DNA from: JAMXLO01 sp041487355 | GTDB lineage: Bacteria; Pseudomonadota; Alphaproteobacteria; Acetobacterales; Acetobacteraceae | Length of the DNA: 9,197 nt | NCBI GenBank assembly: GCA_041487355.1 | Contig: JBGPND010000208.1 | Location: 1 to 9,197 of the forward strand | Reading direction: 5' to 3' | In this document: one piece after another, positions 1-4,737 of the stretch | How the letters are laid out: each line of letters starts with the position of its first letter | Numbering within the stretch: the first letter of the stretch is position 1 | Translations under genes and position numbers: made by a program | Notes under the pieces: model-generated | The model's input: the letters and a program-made list of their open reading frames with translations, nothing else | Told to the model about the DNA's origin: nothing | The model's database searches: none

Positions 1-281
1 CCGGGGATCGCGCTCAGCCGATGCGCGAGGGTATCGGCAAGCGTCGCGCCGCCTAACGCGCTCGCGAGCACGCCGATCACGGTGATGCCGATCTGCACGG
101 TGGACAGGAACCGGCCGGGATCGCGCTTCAGCTCGAGCGCGAGCTGCGCGCCCTTGCGGCCCAGTTCGGCGGCGTGCTGGAGCCGCGCGGTGCGCGCGGA
201 GATCACGGCCATCTCCGCGAGCGCGAAGAAGCCGTTGAGCAGGACCAATAGGAGAACGACGGCGAGTTGCAGCCACAACAT
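1..281 (-). CDS. HlyC/CorC family protein, CNNM domain, 5' part only
   Basis: The gene starts at ATG 281 and runs off the left edge, so only the first 93 or so residues are visible. Residues 1-25 form a hydrophobic helix ending in NGFFALAEMAVISAR, the characteristic start of the CNNM (DUF21) membrane domain, which carries a polar FxxAE motif in the first helix. A second hydrophobic stretch follows at about 61-77 (TVQIGITVIGVLASALGG), also typical of this family. Full-length members add two CBS domains and a CorC_HlyC domain; these would lie outside the window. The family is associated with magnesium or cobalt efflux and sometimes annotated as hemolysin, but the exact substrate is not shown here. 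It lies 78 bp downstream of rpsD on the same strand, and no strong Shine-Dalgarno sequence is seen before the ATG. Confidence 0.9.
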   Translation of the reverse strand, partial: MLWLQLAVVLLLVLLNGFFALAEMAVISARTARLQHAAELGRKGAQLALELKRDPGRFLSTVQIGITVIGVLASALGGATLADTLAHRLSAIP

Positions 282-359
282 GGCGGCCCCCGGCGAGGAG
301 CTGAGGTTCGGTTGGGTGCTAGGATACGCCGGAACGCGGCGGAATGCGCAGCCTTTGGC

Positions 360-974
360 TCAGCGCGAGTAGAACTCGACCACCAGGTTGGGTTCCATCT
401 GCACCGGATACGGCACGTCGGAGAGCTTCGGCGTGCGGGCGAAGCGGCCCTTCATCGCGCGGTGATCGACTTCCAGATACTCGGGCACGTCGCGCTCGGT
501 GCTCTGCGAGGCATCCAGCACCATGGCGAGCTGCTTCGACTTCTCCTTCACCTCGATCGTGTCGCCGTCTTTCACGCGGAACGAGGAGATGTTGACCCGC
601 CGCCCGTTCACCAGCACATGGCCGTGCGAGATGAACTGCCGCGCCGCGAACGGGGTTATGGCGAACTTCATGCGGTAGATCACTGCGTCCAGCCGGCGCT
701 CCAGCAGCTCGATCAGGTACTGGCTGGAGTCGCCGCGCAGCCGCACCGCCTCCTGATAGTACCGGCGGAACTGCTTCTCGCTGATGTTGCCGTAGTAGCC
801 CTTGAGCTTCTGCTTGGCCATCAGCTGCGTGCCGTAGTCGGTGACCTTCTTGCGGCGCTGGCCGTGCTGGCCGGGCCCGTATTCGCGCTTGTTGATCGGG
901 GATTTCGGCCGGCCCCAGAGATTGACCCCCAGGCGGCGGTTGATCTTGTATTTGCTCTCGGCGCGCTTGGTCAT
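360..974 (-). CDS. rpsD: 30S ribosomal protein S4
   Basis: This 204-aa protein binds 16S rRNA early in assembly of the small ribosomal subunit. The start at 974 gives MTKRAESKYKINRRLGVNLW, the usual S4 N-terminus without the four-cysteine zinc motif of some homologues. The central block has YGPGQHGQRRKK (about 32-43), typical of S4. An S4 RNA-binding domain follows at about 93-155, including ERRLDAVIYR and HVLVNGRRVNI, and the protein ends in the family signature VVEFYSR. The length matches alphaproteobacterial S4. Longer in-frame starts upstream give a low-complexity extension foreign to the family and were rejected. An AAAGGG ribosome site lies 11 nt before the ATG. The gene stands alone, outside the alpha operon with rpoA, as is common in Alphaproteobacteria, and has its own promoter at 1081-1109. 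Confidence 0.98.
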   Translation of the reverse strand: MTKRAESKYKINRRLGVNLWGRPKSPINKREYGPGQHGQRRKKVTDYGTQLMAKQKLKGYYGNISEKQFRRYYQEAVRLRGDSSQYLIELLERRLDAVIYRMKFAITPFAARQFISHGHVLVNGRRVNISSFRVKDGDTIEVKEKSKQLAMVLDASQSTERDVPEYLEVDHRAMKGRFARTPKLSDVPYPVQMEPNLVVEFYSR

Positions 975-1016
975 GGTGCGCGTTGCCCTTTCGCATGGCT
1001 CTTGTTGCACCGGTAG

Positions 1017-1054
1017 GCCACGCTTGCGTGGCGGGCGCGGAACCCGGAGTTCCG
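1017..1054 (-). promoter_or_regulatory. structured 5' leader of rpsD, two hairpins
   Basis: Between the predicted rpsD start site (about 1074) and the ATG there are two inverted repeats. In transcript order the first is at 1054-1038, a perfect 6-bp stem CGGAAC/GTTCCG with a 5-nt loop. The second is at 1032-1017, GCCACGC/GCGTGGC, seven complementary bases around two central bases, so the real loop must be larger. There is no T-run, so these are not an obvious terminator. S4 represses its own synthesis through mRNA structures in several bacteria, so an autogenous control element is a reasonable inference but is not shown by the sequence. Confidence 0.5.
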
Positions 1055-1080
1055 TCCACGTTCCCGGCAGTAAGCTGGCG

Positions 1081-1109
1081 CCTATAGGGAGGGGGGCGCG
1101 GCTTGTCAA
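1081..1109 (-). promoter_or_regulatory. sigma70-type promoter of rpsD
   Basis: On the minus strand a perfect -35 box TTGACA (1109-1104) is followed after exactly 17 bp by TATAGG (1086-1081), a 4/6 match to TATAAT. The predicted start site is near 1074, giving a leader of about 100 nt before the rpsD ATG at 974. The spacer contains a run of six C on this strand. It is the clearest promoter in the window, as expected for a ribosomal protein gene. The divergent small gene at 1137 begins only 28 bp from the -35 box. Confidence 0.75.
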
Positions 1110-1136
1110 ACCGCGGCCCGCCTCGTAAGGGCGGGC

Positions 1137-1337
1137 ATGATCAACCGCAGCGAGATCGTCTGGCTCGGCATCGCCTCCGGCGTCTCCGGCTGCCTGATCG
1201 GCGGCATGATGCTCGGCATCGGCATGGACCTCATCGTCAACGGCCAGAAGCTGGGTTGGCTCCTGCTGCTGCCAGGCGCGCCGGTGTCGGCGATTCCAGG
1301 CTGGCTGCTGGCACGGAAGCTGGCCCAACAGCTCTAG
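1137..1337 (+). CDS. small membrane protein, 66 aa, unknown function
   Basis: I do not recognise a named family. The start at ATG 1137 has a purine-rich ribosome site (AAGGGCGGG) just upstream. The 66 residues form two hydrophobic segments, about 8-33 (rich in small-residue motifs such as GIASGVSGCLIGG and MMLGIGM) and about 40-58 (WLLLLPGAPVSAIPGWLLA), separated by a short polar loop NGQK. It ends ARKLAQQL. A two-helix inner-membrane hairpin protein is the most likely form, and the glycine spacing would suit helix packing or oligomerisation. It is divergent from rpsD. Its 3' end meets a gene remnant on the opposite strand. A diverged copy of its last 39 bases appears again at 1950-1988. Confidence 0.65.
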   Translation: MINRSEIVWLGIASGVSGCLIGGMMLGIGMDLIVNGQKLGWLLLLPGAPVSAIPGWLLARKLAQQL

Positions 1338-1437
1338 CCGGCTTGCCAGGTGGTGACTTCCAGCACCATCGATGCGACGTGGCTGCGGTGCAGGCGGGCC
1401 ACCGCTTCGGCGTCGCCGGCGTGGCGCGGCGGATCAT
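1334..1437 (-). pseudogene. N-terminal remnant of a GNAT acetyltransferase, frameshifted
   Basis: The ATG at 1437 overlaps the stop codon of the UPF0178 gene as ATGA. Read from it, the protein starts MIRRATPA. In the frame one base back, from about 1414, it continues DAEAVARLHRSHVASMVLEV. Together they give MIRRATPADAEAVARLHR, which closely resembles the usual beginning of GNAT-family N-acetyltransferases. A stop follows at 1336-1334, only about 34 codons in, where a GNAT protein has about 150 residues. The acetyl-CoA binding motif is absent. Third positions in the second frame are strongly GC-biased, supporting former coding. I infer a once translationally coupled second gene of a two-gene operon, now deleted and frameshifted. 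The identification rests on about 18 residues. Confidence 0.4.
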
Positions 1438-1898
1438 CGGCGGCTGGGTGCCGTGGCCGCCTGCACGGCTGCGTCCAGCGTGCTGAGGAAGCGCGAGCGG
1501 TCAGCGCGGGTGAGTGCGGCGGGGCCGCCGGTGGTCAGGCCAATTTCGCGCATGTGGCGCGCGACCTCGCGGCCGGCCAGGGCATTGCCGATGTTGTCCT
1601 GCGTCCAGTGCTTGCCGGTGGGCGATACGGCGCGCGCGGCCTTGGCAAGACAGCGCGCGGCGAGCGGAATGTCGGCGGTGACGCAGACGTCGGCTTCGGT
1701 GATGTGTTCGGCGATCCAGTCGTCGGCCGCGTCTTGGGTGGCGCCGACGATGACCATCTGCACGTTCGGCAGGCCGGGCGGGCGGATCGGGCGCGACCCA
1801 TTGGAGACGACGAAGACAGGAAGGTTGAGGCGGGTCGCCACGCGGTAGGTTTCCTCGCGGACGGGGCAGGCGTCGGCGTCGATGTAGATCGCGATCAT
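1434..1898 (-). CDS. UPF0178 family protein (YaiI/YqxD-like)
   Basis: The 154-aa protein begins MIAIYIDADACPVREE, the family signature in which a buried beta strand ends in the acidic DADACPV motif. Further family blocks are VVSNGS (about 45-50), IVGATQDAADDWIAEH (about 67-82), VTADIPLA (about 90-97) and KHWTQDNIG. Length fits E. coli YaiI (about 152 aa). The fold resembles PIN/NYN nucleases, with a cluster of conserved aspartates, but the biochemical role is not established. The start at 1898 matches where homologues begin; an in-frame ATG at 1910 would add MIHA and is less likely. No convincing Shine-Dalgarno sequence precedes either. The stop overlaps the ATG of the GNAT remnant. Confidence 0.92.
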   Translation of the reverse strand: MIAIYIDADACPVREETYRVATRLNLPVFVVSNGSRPIRPPGLPNVQMVIVGATQDAADDWIAEHITEADVCVTADIPLAARCLAKAARAVSPTGKHWTQDNIGNALAGREVARHMREIGLTTGGPAALTRADRSRFLSTLDAAVQAATAPSRR

Positions 1899-1949
1899 GG
1901 CATGGATCATAACCCATCGAAGGCAGCGACCCATTGTCGTCGTGGCCGG

Positions 1950-1988
1950 CAGGCTGCTGGGCCGCAAGCTGGGGCGACAGCTCTGGCC
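1950..1988 (+). repeat. diverged copy of the 3' end of the 66-aa membrane protein gene
   Basis: An ungapped comparison with 1301-1339 gives 31 identical bases of 39. The same reading frame is kept: LLGRKLGRQLW here against LLARKLAQQL-stop in the 66-aa gene, with TAG changed to TGG. No start codon or membrane segment of such a gene is visible upstream, so this looks like a fragment left by duplication or rearrangement in the gap between the UPF0178 gene and the ROK gene. Chance resemblance of two GC-rich Leu/Arg/Lys-rich stretches is possible. Confidence 0.35.
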
Positions 1989-2029
1989 TGCCCATTTCAT
2001 CAGCGCGTCGGGTTCGCCGCATGAGAGAC

Positions 2030-2034
2030 AGGAG
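2030..2034 (+). promoter_or_regulatory. ribosome binding site selecting the GTG start of the ROK gene
   Basis: AGGAG lies 7 nt before GTG 2042, ideal spacing. The in-frame ATG at 2021 would put this site inside the gene and has no comparable site of its own, so the GTG start is preferred. Confidence 0.65.
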
Positions 2035-2041
2035 CAGTCGC

Positions 2042-2794
2042 GTGGACCACATCGCCAGGACGGAGCGCCCGGTCGGACCCCTTACGCTCGCGATCGACAT
2101 CGGCGGGACGCGCCTGAAGGCCGGAATCCTGGCTCCCACCGGCAGGATGTCGGCCGGCTCCCATCGCGTTGATACGCCGCATCCGGCTACCCCCGCCGCG
2201 GTCGTCAATGCCCTGGCCGATCTGGTCCGCCCGCTTGGTGCGTTCGACCGCATATCGATCGGCTTCCCCGGCGTGGTGCGCGGCGGGCGCGTGCTCACCG
2301 CGCCGAATCTCGGGACCCAGGCCTGGAATGGCTTCCCGCTCGCCGACGCACTCGCCGAGAAGCTGGGGGCACCGGCGCGCCTGGAGAACGATGCGACCGT
2401 GCAGGGCCTCGGCGTGATCACCGGCCGCGGCCTGGAATGCGTCATCACCCTGGGCACCGGCATGGGCTTCGCGCTGTTCCAGGACGGCAGGCCGGCGCCG
2501 CATCTCGAGCTCAGCCAGCACCCGGTGCATGGTCGCAAGACCTACGACCAGTATATCGGCAATGCGGCGATGCATTCGATCGGACGCAAGCGCTGGAACC
2601 GCCGCGTGCGCAAGGCGATCGACTGCATCAACACGCTGACGAGTTGCGACACGCTATACATCGGCGGCGGCAATTCGAAGTATGTGCAGCTCGACCTGCC
2701 CGCCACGGTGCGGCTCGTCTCCAATGAGGCGGGGATCACCGGCGGCATTCGGCTGTGGGACGCGCCGCCCGATCGCGCCTTCGCCGCAGCATGA
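2042..2794 (+). CDS. ROK family sugar kinase, polyphosphate glucokinase-like
   Basis: The 250-aa protein from GTG 2042 belongs to the ROK/actin-like ATPase superfamily. It has the phosphate-1 motif AIDIGGTRLKAGI (17-29), LENDATVQGLG (114-124) with the predicted catalytic aspartate D117, the phosphate-2 loop TLGTGMG (136-142), and a sugar-contact region HLELSQHPVH (154-163). There, Glu156 and the following histidines replace the usual ELGH. A late TLYIGGGNSKYV block is typical of the fold. There is no C-rich CxCGxxGCxE zinc motif and no N-terminal HTH, so it is a short kinase rather than a repressor. It most resembles PpgK-type enzymes, which phosphorylate glucose with polyphosphate or ATP; donor and sugar cannot be read from sequence. 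It is divergent from the UPF0178 gene across 143 bp. Confidence 0.85.
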   Translation: MDHIARTERPVGPLTLAIDIGGTRLKAGILAPTGRMSAGSHRVDTPHPATPAAVVNALADLVRPLGAFDRISIGFPGVVRGGRVLTAPNLGTQAWNGFPLADALAEKLGAPARLENDATVQGLGVITGRGLECVITLGTGMGFALFQDGRPAPHLELSQHPVHGRKTYDQYIGNAAMHSIGRKRWNRRVRKAIDCINTLTSCDTLYIGGGNSKYVQLDLPATVRLVSNEAGITGGIRLWDAPPDRAFAAA

Positions 2795-2851
2795 ACGGCT
2801 TCAACAGCGCGTGACGGGGCTCGGCGCATCCTGTGCAGGCGCGCGGCGCGC

Positions 2852-2881
2852 TTGCGGTAGCGCAGACGCGATCGCTATGGT
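2852..2881 (+). promoter_or_regulatory. possible weak promoter of the DUF3617 gene
   Basis: TTGCGG (2852-2857) and TATGGT (2876-2881) are separated by 18 bp in the 111-bp gap before the DUF3617 gene. The -35 match is only 3/6 and the -10 match 4/6, so this is tentative. Confidence 0.22.
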
Positions 2882-2905
2882 CGGCATGGTCGAAGGAGAA
2901 GCGCC

Positions 2906-3415
2906 ATGATGACCATGCGCAGCATCACTCTTCTCTTCGTCGCAGTGACCTGCTCCTCGACGATTGTGCGGGCAGACGAATCGCCCCATCGCCGGCCAGG
3001 CCTGTGGGAGATCACGCGCATCACCGTGGATGCGAACAACCCTGCGCGGACCAGCAAGGCCTGCATCGATGGCGCGACCGAAGCCATGCTGCGGGACATC
3101 GGCACCAGCTTCGCCAGGAGCGCGTGCAGCACGACAGAGGTCAGTGCCTCCGGCAATGTCGTCACCGTCGATTCCGTCTGTCAGCTCGCCGGTTCGCGGT
3201 CGACGAACCATACGGTCATCACCTTCGTCGGCGACACCGCCTATCACCATGTGGCTACCACGCATTTCGACCCGCCGCTGTTCGGCAGGGCGGACAGCAC
3301 CAACGAGATGGACGGCAAATGGATCGGTCCGTGCGCGCCTGATATGCGCCCCGGCGACGTGATCACCGCAATGGGCAAGATCAACCTGCTCGACCGGACT
3401 CAGTCGCAGAAGTAG
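2906..3415 (+). CDS. DUF3617 domain periplasmic protein
   Basis: The 169-aa product begins with a classic Sec signal peptide: MMTMRS, a hydrophobic core LLFVAVTCSSTIV and a likely cleavage after VRA at about 23. The mature part opens with RPGLWEITR and later has KWIGPCAPDMRPGDVI, both hallmarks of DUF3617 proteins, which are exported and of unknown function. Four cysteines remain after cleavage (53, 74, 92, 143), suggesting two disulfides. Start choice: AAGGAG at 2893-2898 sits 7 nt before ATG 2906; an adjacent ATG at 2909 is almost as good. It follows the ROK gene by 111 bp on the same strand and may have its own promoter. Its stop is 35 bp from an IS remnant that faces it. Confidence 0.85.
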   Translation: MMTMRSITLLFVAVTCSSTIVRADESPHRRPGLWEITRITVDANNPARTSKACIDGATEAMLRDIGTSFARSACSTTEVSASGNVVTVDSVCQLAGSRSTNHTVITFVGDTAYHHVATTHFDPPLFGRADSTNEMDGKWIGPCAPDMRPGDVITAMGKINLLDRTQSQK

Positions 3416-3450
3416 TTACCAGTCGGCGTCGCCTGCGTCCGCTGGCATGA

Positions 3451-3920
3451 TATACCCGTCCTCTCAAGGAGCCTGGGGGTTTGATACGCCGATGAAGTGG
3501 AACGTGCCGGTGATCAGTGAGGCGATCTCGTCACGGTAGGCAGCGATGTTGTCGAAGAACCGGTCTATGGCGGCCTTGAAGTCGGCCAAGCTGCTCCTTG
3601 GTCAGATCCGCCGCGCTGCCCGAATACGACGGCCGTTCGATCCCGCTGATGCCCGAGGTCACGTAGAGGCGACGGTGCTCGCGCACCGTCTCGGCGTCGA
3701 TGAACAGCGCCGCCGCGATCCGCTCCGCCGTCCAGCCGTCATCCAGCAGCAACAGCACGTTCATCCGACGATGCACCGTGCTGCTCGTCTGCTGGCGCAT
3801 CATCCGAAGCAGATGCGCCCGGTCCGATGGAGAGAGAATCGCGCCGCTCACCCGCACAGCGAACCGGAACCCTACGCGCTGTAAGGACCCCCGACCGGAA
3901 TTTCTCGGAGTCGGGGTATA
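3451..3920. mobile_element. internally deleted IS630-type element
   Basis: The stretch contains the two ends of an IS630-type transposase gene with the middle missing. Candidate termini read inward as TATACCCGTCCTCTCA from 3451 and TATACCCCGACTCCGA from 3920. They share TATACCC and a following CTC, about 11 of 16 positions, and both begin with TA, the target dinucleotide that IS630/Tc1-mariner elements duplicate. At about 470 bp it is less than half the size of a full IS630 element, so it could move only if helped by a related transposase. The right end abuts the last codons of higB. The exact ends are inferred from weak terminal similarity. Confidence 0.6.
3464..3857 (-). pseudogene. IS630 family transposase, N- and C-terminal pieces only
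   Basis: From about 3857 (GTG, in frame) the translation has RAHLLRMMRQ, then a helix-turn-helix region LLLDDGWTAERIAAALFIDA, ETVREHRRLYVTSGISGIE, and SGSAADLTKEQL. This is the N-terminal DNA-binding part of IS630 transposases, about 90 residues. At about 3588 the sequence jumps frame to ADFKAAIDRFFDNIAAYRDE and ends ITGTFHFIGVSNPQAP, resembling the usual C-terminus of this family, stopping at 3464. Intact proteins have about 340 residues, so roughly 200 residues including the whole DDE catalytic core are missing. It cannot be an active transposase. The upstream frame is open back into higB. Confidence 0.75.
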
Positions 3921-4246
3921 CCAGACCGTCTGCGGGTCGATCGCGTCGTATTGACGGTGCGTGCCGATGAAGCGGACATAGACCACCCCGTAATGGAAAT
4001 TCACCCCCGCAACCAGCCGGTACTTGTTGCCGCCATCCATGTCCCCGCGAAGGCGGGGATCGAACACCACGCGTCCGTCGCGCAGGATGTCCGCGCTGTT
4101 GAACATACGCTTGATTGCCGGCAGGTTGCGCCACTCGGCCGCTCGCACCACCTTCACCCAGGCGCGCAGCGGCTGCTCAGCGTCGCGGTGCGGTGCGCCG
4201 GCTTCTCCCAGAATGCCTTCAGCCGGCCGACTGAGATGATGCGCAT
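3921..4246 (-). pseudogene. higB: HigB family type II toxin (mRNA interferase), frameshifted
   Basis: From ATG 4246 the frame gives MRIISVGRLKAFWEKP, the usual HigB start. The body then continues in another frame: HRDAEQPLRAWVKVVRAAEW from about 4190, ADILRDGRVVFD, GNKYRLVAGVNFHYGVVYVR, FIGTHRQYDAIDPQTV. HigB toxins (about 95-100 aa) are ribosome-dependent mRNA endonucleases neutralised by HigA. The shift falls between about 4201 and 4190 and corresponds to one lost base or two extra bases. Inside the body, between VVFD and GNKYRLV, about eight extra residues PRLRGDMD are encoded by a palindromic repeat. The gene has no stop of its own because the IS630 remnant joins it at the TA at 3920. No higA follows. 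Homology is strong despite the damage; activity is unlikely unless the shift is a sequencing error or is recoded. Confidence 0.85.
4042..4059. repeat. REP-like palindrome inside higB
   Basis: TCCCCGC-GAAG-GCGGGGA is a perfect 7-bp stem with a GAAG tetraloop. This unit resembles a dispersed intergenic palindrome found in many copies in GC-rich proteobacterial genomes. Here it sits within toxin coding sequence, where HigB homologues go straight from VVF to GNKYRLV, and it adds residues without changing the local frame. Only one copy is in this window. Confidence 0.6.
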
Positions 4247-4314
4247 GGAGACAGATAGCACGGTCCCAAGGTGGGAGCACCTGAAGACCTGTTGGCGTCC
4301 TGGAGGAAAGATCG

Positions 4315-4737
4315 ATGGCCGGAGTTCCGCGGGTAGGAGGCGTGCTGGAGACCTCGCTCTATGTCGCCGATCTGGATACGTCGTGCGACTTCTACCAGCG
4401 CCTGTTCGGCTTCGAGCGGTTCGTGCATGACGGACGCATGTGCGCACTCGGCGTGCCAGGCAGTCAGGTGCTGCTGCTGTTCCGCCACGGCAGCACGAAT
4501 CAGCCCGCCCCGGTTCCAGGTGGCTTCATCCCGCCGCATCACGGCAGCGGCGAGCTGCATCTCTGCTTCGCCATCCCGCTCGGGGAACTGGCCACGTGGG
4601 AGGCGCATCTGCGGCAAGAGGGCATCGAGGTGGAAAGCCGTGTGCGCTGGGCACGCGGCGGCACCAGCCTGTATTTCCGCGATCCCGACGGCAATTCGCT
4701 GGAGGTGGCGACTCCCGGGCTGTGGCCCAATCACTGA
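4315..4737 (+). CDS. VOC family (glyoxalase/bleomycin-resistance fold) protein
   Basis: The 140-aa protein has the paired beta-alpha-beta-beta-beta modules of the vicinal oxygen chelate superfamily. Module one begins VLETSLYVADLDTSCDFYQR, followed by LFGFERFVHDGRMCALGV. Module two contains GELHLCFAIP and ends SLYFRDPDGNSLEVATPG, the standard VOC C-terminus. Probable metal ligands are Glu12 (in place of the common His), His82 and Glu130. Members include dioxygenases, glyoxalases and antibiotic-binding proteins; nothing here fixes the substrate. A strong GGAGG site (4302-4306) lies 8 nt before the ATG. The stop touches the next gene's ATG (TGAATG), so the two are almost certainly one translationally linked operon. 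Confidence 0.88.
   Translation: MAGVPRVGGVLETSLYVADLDTSCDFYQRLFGFERFVHDGRMCALGVPGSQVLLLFRHGSTNQPAPVPGGFIPPHHGSGELHLCFAIPLGELATWEAHLRQEGIEVESRVRWARGGTSLYFRDPDGNSLEVATPGLWPNH

Noticed and set aside
327..341. Possible rpsD terminator, CGCCG-GAACG-CGGCG
   Set aside because: Only a 5-bp stem and no T-run on the minus strand; not enough to call.
267..1016. A 249-codon plus-strand open frame opposite rpsD
   Set aside because: It is the antisense of a certain rpsD gene; its His/Leu/Arg-rich product has no domain, and open antisense frames are expected at this GC content.
1350..2024. A 224-codon plus-strand open frame opposite the UPF0178 gene
   Set aside because: Antisense shadow: low-complexity Gly/Ala/Arg/Asp product, while the minus strand encodes a well-conserved family.
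2000..2575. Minus-strand open frames opposite the ROK gene
   Set aside because: No recognisable motifs, whereas the plus strand shows all ROK motifs.
4185..4205. Programmed ribosomal frameshift in higB
   Set aside because: No slippery heptamer or obvious downstream stimulator is seen, and the other damage to the gene favours decay or a sequencing error.
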